NCBI RefSeq assembly: GCF_019504385.1
Contig: NZ_CP080590.1
Span: 3,328,001-3,392,000 of the forward strand
Direction of reading: 5' to 3'
DNA: 64,000 bases
From: Devosia salina
GTDB lineage: Bacteria > Pseudomonadota > Alphaproteobacteria > Rhizobiales > Devosiaceae
The position numbers and the translations under genes are program-made. A model generated the notes under the pieces. The model had not been told where the DNA came from. It saw only the letters and a list, made by a program, of their open reading frames with translations, and did no database searches. This document shows, piece after piece, positions 1-8,082 of this stretch. Position 1 is the stretch's first letter, and every line of letters starts with the position of its first letter.

Positions 1-264
1 GAGGAACTGGCCAGCCAGGCCGAACAGCTCCAGGCCGCCATCAGCTACTTCCGGATCGACGCATCGAGCCTCTCGATGCCCGCCAATGAGACGGCCGGCA
101 AGCCCGACATCAGGGCCCAGATCCTGGCCAAGGCTCCGCATATGAACCCGCGCAAGCCCGGCAAGGCCAAGCCAAAGGCGGGCAATGGCGGCGGCTTCGA
201 CCTCGATATGGGCGACGCCGGTGACGATCTAGACGGTGACTTCACCCGTCGCGGCGCCGCCTGA
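1..264 (+). CDS. Methyl-accepting chemotaxis protein, C-terminal end only
   Basis: The open frame runs in from the left edge without a start, so only the last 87 residues are present. The first 19 residues match the end of the signalling helix of the next receptor (positions 1907-1963) almost base for base. After that comes a flexible Lys/Pro/Gly-rich tail that ends DFTRRGAA. Receptors of this family are membrane or cytoplasmic sensors that control CheA. It is followed by a hairpin and then a second receptor, so it is probably the upstream member of a tandem pair. An ATG at 76 in this frame is internal, not the start. Confidence 0.85.
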   Translation, partial: EELASQAEQLQAAISYFRIDASSLSMPANETAGKPDIRAQILAKAPHMNPRKPGKAKPKAGNGGGFDLDMGDAGDDLDGDFTRRGAA

Positions 265-284
265 TCCAGATAGCACGCGCCACC

Positions 285-309
285 GCCGGCCGCCATGAAG
301 GCGGCCGGC
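285..309 (+). terminator. Hairpin between the two receptor genes
   Basis: A perfect 10-bp inverted repeat (285-294 with 300-309, loop ATGAA) lies 20 bases after the first receptor stop and 26 bases before the second start. It is followed by TTCCTC, not a clear T-run, so it may be a weak terminator or a processing hairpin. Confidence 0.45.
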
Positions 310-335
310 TTCCTCAAAACCAGAAGGTTGACACC

Positions 336-2174
336 ATGAGCACTCGCGAACGCCGTCCGCTATTCCGCTCGATTGCGGCCAAGATTCTCGCCATTCAATT
401 GGCATCCAGCATCGCCATCGCCGGCATTGTCGGCGGCGTCGGTTATTTCGGCATGAGCACCATGGCCGATTCCATGACCTCCATCTACGACGACCGCGTC
501 GTACCGCTGGAACAGCTCAAGCAAGTTTCGGATGCCTATGCGATCAAGGTCGTCGACACGGCCTACAAGCTGAATGGCGGCACCCTGGATTGGAGTGAGG
601 CAGCTCTCAGCGTTCAGGATGCCCAAGAGACCATCGATGAACATTGGACCGACTTCCTTGGCACGCATCTTACCGAGCGCGAGGGTGAAATTGCCGAGAC
701 TGTCAAGTCAGCCATGGTGAATGCCGATTCGGCCATAGAAGAGTTCAACTCCATCCTACGCACTCGCAATGCCACGGCGCTGGACCAGTTCATCTCAACA
801 ACGATGTTCCCCGCCATCGATCCAACAACCGAGTCCCTCTCTGAGCTTATTCACTACCAGCTCGAGGCGGCCCAGCAGTTGCGTAGCGAAGGCGCGGCGC
901 TGTTCAATACACTCAATTGGTTGATCATCGGCGTCAGCGTGCTGGTGACCGCTTTCGCCGTAGCCGTTGTGGTGTTCATCACAAACGGAATTAAGCGCAA
1001 TTTGGCCTCCGCCATTAGCTTGGCCAATGCCGTCGCCCTTGGGGACGTCAACGCGACCGCGACAGTGACCTCGGCCGACGAGGTCAAGGATCTCGTCGAT
1101 GCGCTCAATGCCATGACCGCCAATCTGAGGGCCACTGCGACCATTGCCGACCAGATTGCCGATGGCGACCTGACCGTGCATGTGGAGCCTCTGTCCGACA
1201 AAGACACGCTGGGAATCGCACTTCAGCGCATGGTGGTGAAACTCAGCGAAGTCGTTGGCGATGCCATTGCGGCAGCCCGAAATGTCGCCGGAGGCTCCCA
1301 GGAAATGTCGGCCACTGCCGAACAGCTGAGCCAGGGCGCCACCGAACAGGCCTCCTCGACTGAAGAAGCCTCGGCTTCGATGGAAGAAATGGCCGCCACT
1401 ATCAAGCAATCGGCCGACAACGCCAGCCAGACCGAGAAGATCGCGCGTAAGTCCGCGGCCGATGCGATCGCCTCGGGCGAAGCGGTGAACAATGCGGTCG
1501 AGGCGATGCAGACCATCGCCGAGAAGATCATGGTGGTGCAGGAAATCGCCCGCCAGACCGACCTGCTCGCGCTCAACGCTGCGGTGGAAGCAGCCCGCGC
1601 CGGCGAACACGGTCGCGGCTTTGCCGTGGTCGCCTCGGAAGTGCGCAAGCTCGCCGAACGCAGTCAGGCTGCCGCCGCCGAAATTTCGACCCTCTCGGGC
1701 ACCACGGTCAAGGCCGCCCAGTCGGCTGGCGAAATGCTCGGCAAGCTGGTGCCCGACATCCAGCGTACGGCCGAACTGGTGGAAGAAATCTCCGCCGGAA
1801 GTCGCGAGCAGAATGCCGGTGCCGCCCAGATCAACACCGCCATCCAGCAGCTCGACAAGGTGACCCAGCAGAATACGTCGGCCGCCGAGCAGATGTCGGC
1901 GACCTCCGAGGAACTGGCCAGCCAGGCCGAACAGCTCCAGGCCGCCATCAGCTACTTCCGCATCAGTGGCGAAAGGGTCCGGCAGCTCGCGACACCGCCG
2001 ACCTCAGCGCCCGACCTGCGGGAGGCCGTACTGGCCAAGGCGCCGCACATGAAGAAGGGCAAACCCGCCCGGGCCCGCGGCGCTGCCAAGGAAGCCGGTG
2101 GTGGCTTCGACATCGCGCTCGACGAGGGTCCGGACGAGCTGGATGCAGACTTCACGCGCCGCGGGGCGGCATAG
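336..2174 (+). CDS. Methyl-accepting chemotaxis protein
   Basis: A 612-residue transmembrane chemoreceptor. Transmembrane helix 1 is at about residues 13-40, a periplasmic helical sensor follows to about 190, and helix 2 is at about 193-216. A HAMP domain and a long methyl-accepting coiled coil come next. The CheA/CheW-binding hairpin tip is at about 400-440 (QTDLLALNAAVEAARAGEHG, then GRGFAVVASEVRKLAERS). There is no C-terminal NWETF-type CheR tether; the tail ends DADFTRRGAA, nearly the same as in the upstream receptor. AAGG at 322-326 supports the ATG. It heads cheW, cheR and cheB. The ligand cannot be told from sequence. Confidence 0.95.
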   Translation: MSTRERRPLFRSIAAKILAIQLASSIAIAGIVGGVGYFGMSTMADSMTSIYDDRVVPLEQLKQVSDAYAIKVVDTAYKLNGGTLDWSEAALSVQDAQETIDEHWTDFLGTHLTEREGEIAETVKSAMVNADSAIEEFNSILRTRNATALDQFISTTMFPAIDPTTESLSELIHYQLEAAQQLRSEGAALFNTLNWLIIGVSVLVTAFAVAVVVFITNGIKRNLASAISLANAVALGDVNATATVTSADEVKDLVDALNAMTANLRATATIADQIADGDLTVHVEPLSDKDTLGIALQRMVVKLSEVVGDAIAAARNVAGGSQEMSATAEQLSQGATEQASSTEEASASMEEMAATIKQSADNASQTEKIARKSAADAIASGEAVNNAVEAMQTIAEKIMVVQEIARQTDLLALNAAVEAARAGEHGRGFAVVASEVRKLAERSQAAAAEISTLSGTTVKAAQSAGEMLGKLVPDIQRTAELVEEISAGSREQNAGAAQINTAIQQLDKVTQQNTSAAEQMSATSEELASQAEQLQAAISYFRISGERVRQLATPPTSAPDLREAVLAKAPHMKKGKPARARGAAKEAGGGFDIALDEGPDELDADFTRRGAA

Positions 2175-2184
2175 GAAACACGCC

Positions 2185-2646
2185 ATGTCTGAGCTCTCCC
2201 AATATGTCACTCTGGGTGTCGCCGACGAACTCTTCGCGGCACCCGTCACCAAGGTGCAGGAAATTCTGGACATGCGGCCCATCGCCCGCCTGCCCCGGGC
2301 GCCCGACAACCTTCTGGGCATGATCGACGTGCGGGGCGAAGGGGTCCCCGTGCTCGACCTGCGCCAGACCCTCGGGATCGAGGCGGCGCCGGACACCGAG
2401 AACACGCGCATTGTAGTGCTCTCGGTCAACGGCCCCGAGGGCGCCCTGACCGTCGGCCTCAGGGCCGACCGGGTGTTCGAAGTCACCGTGCTCGACAGCG
2501 AGGACCTCGACCCTCCGCCCAGCATCAGCGCCAGCTGGAGCGGCCACTGCATCCAGGGCATCGGCCGGCGCAACGGCCGCTTCGTGACCGTGCTCGACCT
2601 CGATCGGCTGCTGGCCGACACGGCCCGCCTGGGCCTGGCTGCCTGA
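2185..2646 (+). CDS. cheW: Chemotaxis adaptor CheW
   Basis: A 153-residue single CheW domain, the usual length, that couples receptors to the kinase CheA in the cytoplasm. Typical features are the FAAPVTKVQEIL strand-helix near the start, the NLLGMIDVRGEGVPVLDLR core and the IQGIGRRNGRFVTVLDLDRLL end. The start chosen is the ATG at 2185, 10 bases after the receptor stop and preceded by AGGAAA. An in-frame ATG at 2098 lies inside the receptor gene and is rejected. The tight spacing to the receptor and to cheR indicates one operon. Confidence 0.95.
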   Translation: MSELSQYVTLGVADELFAAPVTKVQEILDMRPIARLPRAPDNLLGMIDVRGEGVPVLDLRQTLGIEAAPDTENTRIVVLSVNGPEGALTVGLRADRVFEVTVLDSEDLDPPPSISASWSGHCIQGIGRRNGRFVTVLDLDRLLADTARLGLAA

Positions 2647-2701
2647 CAAGCCCCTGGCCGGCCCTGGGCCGGCCAATGACCATCGTATCGGAGTATCACC
2701 C

Positions 2702-3574
2702 TTGCCTGCCTTTGCCACCAAGCCCGCCCTGGACGACGAAGAAGACCACCTGGACATGCGCGACTTCCAGCGCATCGCCACGCTGATCGGCAAGGAAGTC
2801 GGCATCAAGCTGCCACCCGCCAAGCGCCTGATGGTGGAAGGCCGCCTGCGCCGCCGGCTGCGACACCTGCAATTGGAGACCTTTGCCGACTATGGTGACT
2901 ATCTGTTCCGCAAGAATGGGCTCGACCGCGAACTGCCCTTCCTGATCAACGCCGTCACCACCAACAAGACCGACTTCTTCCGCGAGCCCGAGCACTTCGA
3001 GTGCATGGAGAACGTTCTGGTGCCCGACCTGCTGTCACGACGGACCGAGCGCGCGCCCTTGCTCAAGGTGTGGAGCGCCGCCAGTTCGACTGGCGCGGAG
3101 GCCTACACCATCGCCATGGTGCTGGCCGATATGGCGGCCGCGCGGCGCAATTTCCGTTTTGCGGTGTTGGGCACCGACATCTCCACCGACGTGCTCGAAG
3201 CGGGCCGGCGGGCCATCTATGCGGCCGAACTGGTGGCGCCCGTGCCGCCGGGCATGCAGTCGCGCTACCTCATGCATGCGCGACAGCCCGGGACCCGGCC
3301 GGAAGTCCGCGTCGTTCCCGAATTGCGGCGCCAGGTGCGTTTCGACCGGTTGAACCTGATGGATGCCAATTATCCCTATGACCGGGATGTCGACATCATC
3401 TTCCTGCGCAATGTGCTGATCTATTTCGACAAGCAGGATCAGGCATCCGTCATTGCGCGGCTGGTCGGCCATTTGCGTCCCGGCGGTTATCTACTTCTTG
3501 GGCATTCGGAGTCCATGATCGGCACGTCGATCACCATGCGCCAGATCGCGCCCGCCGTATTCCAGAAGGTCTGA
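2702..3574 (+). CDS. cheR: Chemotaxis protein methyltransferase CheR
   Basis: A 290-residue protein that methylates receptor glutamates using S-adenosylmethionine. The helical N-terminal domain has the conserved NKTDFFREPEHFE segment near residue 89. The Rossmann domain has VWSAASSTGAEAYTIAM near residue 120, and RNVLIYFD near 236 is the late SAM/active-site motif. The start is a TTG at 2702 behind GGAG (2690-2693). The alternative ATG at 2756 would remove about 18 poorly conserved residues. It lacks the beta-subdomain tether target on its receptors, because they have no NWETF tail. Confidence 0.95.
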   Translation: MPAFATKPALDDEEDHLDMRDFQRIATLIGKEVGIKLPPAKRLMVEGRLRRRLRHLQLETFADYGDYLFRKNGLDRELPFLINAVTTNKTDFFREPEHFECMENVLVPDLLSRRTERAPLLKVWSAASSTGAEAYTIAMVLADMAAARRNFRFAVLGTDISTDVLEAGRRAIYAAELVAPVPPGMQSRYLMHARQPGTRPEVRVVPELRRQVRFDRLNLMDANYPYDRDVDIIFLRNVLIYFDKQDQASVIARLVGHLRPGGYLLLGHSESMIGTSITMRQIAPAVFQKV

Positions 3575-3583
3575 GCTCCTGCC

Positions 3584-4726
3584 ATGCCACCCAAGATCCG
3601 CGTTCTGATTGTCGACGACAGTGCCTCCGTGCGCACGACCCTGTCCGACATCATTGCCGCCGACCCCGAGCTCGAGGTCATGGCCACGGCGGCCGACCCC
3701 TATGTCGCGGTGGAGCGCATCCGCCAGGAAGTGCCCGACGTCATGTTTCTCGACATCGAACTGCCGCGCATGGACGGGATCACCTTCCTCAAGAAGATCA
3801 TGGCGCAGCGCCCCATCCCGGTGGTGATCTGTTCAAGTCTGGCCCAGGACGGGTCCGACGCCTTCATGCAGGCGCTCGAAGCCGGCGCAGTCGACGTCGT
3901 CGCCAAGCCGCGGGTCGATACGGCCCAGTTCCTGCAGGAATCGCGCATGCGCATCTGCGACGCCGCCAAGGCCGCCGCCCATGCCAAGCTGCGCGGATTG
4001 GCCAAGGCATCCCCGGCCCTGCGCGCGGCCAGCCCCGACGTCAAGGTCGAGGCCAAGCTGACGGCCGATGCCATCCTGCCGGCCATTTCCGACGCCCGCC
4101 GCGCCAGTCTGATCGCACGGCTGCCGGTCACCGAGCCACTGGTCGCCATCGGCGCCTCCACCGGCGGCACCGAGGCGCTGCGCGAAGTACTCGAGGCCCT
4201 GCCCGCAGCCAGCCCGCCCATCCTGATCGTCCAGCACATGCCGGAAAAGTTCACCACGGCCTTTGCGCGCCGTCTCGACATGGGCTGCGCTGTCCGCGTC
4301 AAGGAAGCCGAGGATGGCGACCTGGTGCTGCCCGGCCAGGTGCTGATCGCCCCGGGGAACCTGCACATGCTGCTGGTCCGCAACGGCTCGCGTTATACCG
4401 TCAAGATCGAGGAAGGCCCGCACGTCTCGCGTCACCGGCCCTCCGTGGACGTGCTGTTCCGTTCCACCGCCCAGTCCGCCGGCAAGAATGCGCTCGGCAT
4501 GCTGCTGACTGGCATGGGCGATGACGGCGCCCGCGGCCTGCTCGAAATGCGCCAGATGGGGTGCCTCACCCTCGCCCAGGACGAAGCCAGCTGCGTTGTG
4601 TTCGGCATGCCCAAGGAAGCCATTCAGCGCGGCGCCGCGGTGCGCACGCTGCCTTTGAACAAGATGGCCGCAGAGATTACGGCTTTTGGCCGCAAAACCG
4701 CTGCCAGCGCGGGAGGCGCCCTGTGA
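3584..4726 (+). CDS. cheB: Chemotaxis response regulator / protein-glutamate methylesterase CheB
   Basis: A 380-residue, two-domain enzyme that removes methyl groups from receptors once phosphorylated by CheA. The N-terminal receiver carries the phospho-acceptor Asp57 in MFLDIELPRMDG. After an Ala-rich linker, the esterase domain shows the triad: Ser192 in IGASTGG, His218 in QHMPEKF and Asp313 in GMGDDGARG. It starts 9 bases after cheR. The next gene's GTG overlaps its stop codon, so translational coupling is likely. Confidence 0.96.
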   Translation: MPPKIRVLIVDDSASVRTTLSDIIAADPELEVMATAADPYVAVERIRQEVPDVMFLDIELPRMDGITFLKKIMAQRPIPVVICSSLAQDGSDAFMQALEAGAVDVVAKPRVDTAQFLQESRMRICDAAKAAAHAKLRGLAKASPALRAASPDVKVEAKLTADAILPAISDARRASLIARLPVTEPLVAIGASTGGTEALREVLEALPAASPPILIVQHMPEKFTTAFARRLDMGCAVRVKEAEDGDLVLPGQVLIAPGNLHMLLVRNGSRYTVKIEEGPHVSRHRPSVDVLFRSTAQSAGKNALGMLLTGMGDDGARGLLEMRQMGCLTLAQDEASCVVFGMPKEAIQRGAAVRTLPLNKMAAEITAFGRKTAASAGGAL

Positions 4727-6462
4727 ACACGCCCGTTGACCCCAAAACCATCCGGCGACTGGCCGACGACCTCGCTCGTCCCCGCCAGGAAATCGAGACG
4801 GCCTTCGTCACCGTGGGCGCGCGCCTCACCGAGGGCGCGGCCCTACTCAACACGCTGAGCAAGCTGTTCGAGGCCCTGCCCGAGGCGCTCGGCGGATCCG
4901 AGGTGGAGGAAGCCACGGCGCACCTGACTGCCGTTGCGGCGCGGGCCGAACAGCTGGCCGCCACCTTCGCTCAGGAAAAGGCAGACCTCGCGCGCCTGGT
5001 GGACGTCGTCGCGGCCGCCAACGCGCCCATGTCCGACCTCAAGCGCGCCGTCAAGATGATGGGTATCGTCTCGGTCAATGCGCGCGTGACCGCTGCGGGT
5101 ATTGTCGGCGACAGCGACGATTTCGACGTCTTCACCACCGATATCGCCACGCTCTCGGACTCCGCCAATCGCACCATCCAGGACTTTGCCCAGGTCTATC
5201 GGCAATTGACGGCCGAGGTGGATCGCGCCGCCAATCAACGCGCCCGCTTCGAGACCGCCCACGCCGATACATTGTCACATCTGGGGTCGAGCCTGGCCAC
5301 GACACTCGGTGCCCTCGAGCAGCAACGGACCACGGCACTGGACAGCAGCGCCCAAACCGGTCGCGTTTCGCGCCAGATTGTGGGCCGGATCGGAAGCGCA
5401 GTAATGGCACTACAGGTTGGCGATGCCACCCGCCAGCGCCTCGAACATGTCGAGACCGGGCTTGCGCTCCTGGCCGATCTTTTGTCCGGACAGTCGGCAG
5501 AGGGACACGAGTTTGGCGAGAGCGAACGGCCGTCGGCCCTGGCCGCGTTCGCCGCCCTGCAGCAGACACAGCTCGCCCGGACGGCGGCCAGCTTCGCCCA
5601 GGAAGTCGACCAGGCCGAGGCGGATCTCTCCGCCCTTGCTGCCGATGCCGGCACCATCATGGCACGCAGCCGCGACTTTGGCGGGGACGAACGCGGCAAG
5701 AGTTCAGCGATCGCCAGCCTCTCCGCCCAGTTGCGCACCGCGGTGACCATTCTCGCCGATTTCGAAACCGAGCGCGCCAAGCTCGAGAGTGTTGCCGCCG
5801 CCGTGCAGGAAACGGTGCGCGTGCTGCTCGAACATGTCGAGGCGGTGCAGGAGATCGAGGCCAATATGCGCCTGGTCAGTCTCAATGCAGCGGTCCGCTG
5901 CGCCCAACTGGGGCCGCGCGGGGCCTCCCTGACCGTCATCGCCACCCAATTGCGGGAACTCACCAGTGAAACCGTGGTGGCCGCAGAAGCGGCCATGGCG
6001 CGCCTGGGCGAATCCTCCAGCCTCGCCGGATCCTTCGGCGCCGCGGCCTCCAGCCAGGGAGCCGGACGCGTGGTTGAACTCGAAGAGCAGGCCAATCTGG
6101 CGCTCGACATCCTTTCCCAGCTCGACCAGCGCCTGGCCGCCGCCCTTGCGCGCCTCAACAGCGATGGCCCCAAGGTCATCAACCTGCTCGAAGGCGCTGC
6201 AGCGGGACTCTCGGGCCAGTCGGCCATGGCCGAAACGCTGGACGACATTGCCATCGCCATTGCCGGCCTCACGACCGAGCCGGTACCGGCAGTCCTGTCG
6301 CCCGCACTCTCCGAAACCCTTGCCGGGTTGCGCAAGCATTACACCATGGAGGCCGAACGCCAGGCGCATGACGCGCTGTTTCCCGGCGCGGCGGCCTCGT
6401 CAATTGTAGCGAGCGCCGACGAACCGGAAGCCGAACTGGATATGGCCGATTTCATGCTGTGA
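4723..6462 (+). CDS. Soluble coiled-coil protein with two receptor-tip-like segments
   Basis: A 579-residue, Ala/Glu-rich, almost wholly helical protein with no signal or membrane segment. The GTG at 4723 overlaps the cheB stop and follows GGGAGG, so it belongs to the chemotaxis operon. Two stretches look like eroded MCP hairpin tips. One is around residues 108-150, with IVSVNARVTAAG and then an FTTDIATLSDSANRTI-type arm. The other is around 375-425, with MRLVSLNAAVRCAQLGPRG and then VIATQLRELTSETVVAAEAA. The protein may therefore be an internal duplication of a receptor-like coiled coil. I do not recognise a named family. A scaffold or decoy for CheA/CheW is an inference. Confidence 0.8.
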   Translation: MNTPVDPKTIRRLADDLARPRQEIETAFVTVGARLTEGAALLNTLSKLFEALPEALGGSEVEEATAHLTAVAARAEQLAATFAQEKADLARLVDVVAAANAPMSDLKRAVKMMGIVSVNARVTAAGIVGDSDDFDVFTTDIATLSDSANRTIQDFAQVYRQLTAEVDRAANQRARFETAHADTLSHLGSSLATTLGALEQQRTTALDSSAQTGRVSRQIVGRIGSAVMALQVGDATRQRLEHVETGLALLADLLSGQSAEGHEFGESERPSALAAFAALQQTQLARTAASFAQEVDQAEADLSALAADAGTIMARSRDFGGDERGKSSAIASLSAQLRTAVTILADFETERAKLESVAAAVQETVRVLLEHVEAVQEIEANMRLVSLNAAVRCAQLGPRGASLTVIATQLRELTSETVVAAEAAMARLGESSSLAGSFGAAASSQGAGRVVELEEQANLALDILSQLDQRLAAALARLNSDGPKVINLLEGAAAGLSGQSAMAETLDDIAIAIAGLTTEPVPAVLSPALSETLAGLRKHYTMEAERQAHDALFPGAAASSIVASADEPEAELDMADFML

Positions 6463-6532
6463 CGGCGGGGCGCCGATCACGGCATGGGATCTGCACATCG
6501 CGTCATGGCGTCGCCATCGATTTCGAGGAGAC

Positions 6533-6609
6533 TGGTAGCGGAGGAGGGATTTGAACCCCCGACACATGGATTATGATTCCACTGCTCTAACCAACTGAGC
6601 TACTCCGCC
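6533..6609 (-). tRNA. tRNA-Met (anticodon CAU)
   Basis: A 77-nt cloverleaf on the minus strand. It has a 7-bp acceptor stem, the D-arm GCTC/GAGC and an anticodon loop ATCATAA giving CAU. The T-arm GGGGGTTCAAATCCC and an encoded ACCA end are also present. The sequence closely resembles alphaproteobacterial elongator tRNA-Met. CAU could also denote the lysidine-modified Ile2 or the initiator tRNA, but the body and the G1:U72 pairing fit the elongator best. Confidence 0.93.
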
Positions 6610-6935
6610 CCAAAGGGCTATCAGCAAGGCTGACCGGCGCCTTACTAAGAGCGCGCCTATCCGCTGTCAAGCATTGCCGCGCGCGCGTCCAGACTTTTCC
6701 AGAATGGCCGTCCCCGGCGAACCGTCTGCCCCACGCTCGCCGGGTTCAAAGCCTGATCGGTGCGTATCGACCGGCATGTTTGCTCCACCCATTGTTCGCC
6801 AATCGACATCAGTCCGTTGCAATTGGTTCGCTATGAAACGCCGAGCGTGTCCCCTACATTGACCCTCGAACAGCGGTACCAAGCGTGCCGCAGATTGGCA
6901 GGACGGCTTCCCCGAAGCCCCCCAGGAGATCAGCT
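6610..6935. other. Gene-poor spacer before the VOC dioxygenase
   Basis: 326 bases between the 5' end of tRNA-Met and the dioxygenase start. It should hold the tRNA promoter (minus strand) and the dioxygenase promoter (plus strand). I see no convincing coding frame, repeat or strong hairpin in it. Confidence 0.5.
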
Positions 6936-7886
6936 ATGACACTTGAACTTGGCGGCATCCACCATCTGACGGCCGTCACCGCCGACGCGCCGCAAAACCT
7001 CAAATTCTACACCCAGACGCTGGGCATGCGACTGATCAAGAAGACGGTGAACCAGGATGATACCTCGGCCTATCACCTCTTCTATGGCGACGGCGTCGCC
7101 TCGCCGGGCGCGGACCTGACATTTTTCGACTTCGACGCAATGCGCGAGCAGCGCGGCAATCACACGGTGGGTCGCACCGGCCTGCGCGTCGACAGCGAAG
7201 AGACGCTGACCTGGTGGAAGAACCACCTGCAGTCCAGCAATGTGGGTACCAGCGCCATCAAGGAGCGGTTCGGCCATCTCTCGCTCGATTTCGAGGACTT
7301 CGAGGGCCAGCGCTTCCGTCTGGTCGTGGACCCCGAGAACAAGGTCGTGCCCTGGGCCAAATCCCCCGTGCCGGCGGAAAAGCAGATCATCGGCCTCGGA
7401 CCGATTACCCTGTCCGTCCCCAAGCTCGAGCCGACCGACGCCATGCTGACCCGCGTGATGAACATGCGGCAAGTGCGCCACTATCCGGCGCGCGAACGCA
7501 ATGGCGAGGTCTTCGTCTATGAAATGGGTCCGGGCGGCCCGGCAGCCGAACTGCATGTCTCGGTCGACCCGAGCCTGCCCCAGGCCCGACCCGGCGCCGG
7601 TGGCGTGCACCACGTGGCCTTCCGCACGCCCGATCAGGACAGCCTGCGCGAATGGGTGCGGCATGTGAACGGCTTCGGCATCCGCTCCTCGGGCGAAGTC
7701 GAGCGCTTCTATTTCACCTCGCTCTATTTCCGCGAGCCCAATGGCATCCTGTTCGAGATCGCCACCGATGTTCCCGGCTTTGCTGCTGACGAGCCGATGG
7801 AAAGCCTGGGCGAAAGCCTGTCGCTGCCCCCCTTCCTCGAAGGCCGCCGGGCCCAGATCGAAGCCGGCCTGAAGCCGCTGGTCTGA
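6936..7886 (+). CDS. VOC-family ring-cleaving dioxygenase (MhqO-like)
   Basis: A 316-residue cytoplasmic protein with two vicinal-oxygen-chelate halves. The putative metal ligands are His in GGIHHLTAVT at the start, His in GGVHHVAFRT in the second half, and Glu in ILFEIATD. Relatives such as MhqO are linked to quinone and hydroquinone detoxification, which is known family context and not seen here. The ATG at 6936 is preceded by AGGAG (6924-6928); the frame is open further upstream, from 6885, but has no better site. It is monocistronic, followed by a hairpin repeat. Confidence 0.85.
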   Translation: MTLELGGIHHLTAVTADAPQNLKFYTQTLGMRLIKKTVNQDDTSAYHLFYGDGVASPGADLTFFDFDAMREQRGNHTVGRTGLRVDSEETLTWWKNHLQSSNVGTSAIKERFGHLSLDFEDFEGQRFRLVVDPENKVVPWAKSPVPAEKQIIGLGPITLSVPKLEPTDAMLTRVMNMRQVRHYPARERNGEVFVYEMGPGGPAAELHVSVDPSLPQARPGAGGVHHVAFRTPDQDSLREWVRHVNGFGIRSSGEVERFYFTSLYFREPNGILFEIATDVPGFAADEPMESLGESLSLPPFLEGRRAQIEAGLKPLV

Positions 7887-7904
7887 GGCTGCGCGGAACA
7901 AGGC

Positions 7905-8064
7905 TCCACCCCAATCCCCCTTCCCCCCTTGAGGGAGAAGGGGGATCGCGAGAAGCGCAAGACGGATGAGGGGTATGGTTCTGGCCGCAAGCTCCAAGCG
8001 CGCAGCTCAATTGACACCCCTCACCCGCCCTTAGGGCACCTTCTCCCTCAAGGGGAGAAGGCGG
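7905..8064. repeat. Intergenic hairpin repeat, copy 1
   Basis: Two CT-rich hairpins lie at 7916-7946 and about 8040-8063 (the second is CCTTCTCCCTCAAGGGGAGA plus AGG). Between them is an inverted pair, GATGAGGGGT and ACCCCTCACC. The same plan recurs at 21295, 54163 and 63211. It sits between convergent genes and may also serve as a terminator. Confidence 0.75.
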
Positions 8065-8082
8065 TGAATACCGACGTCTCTG

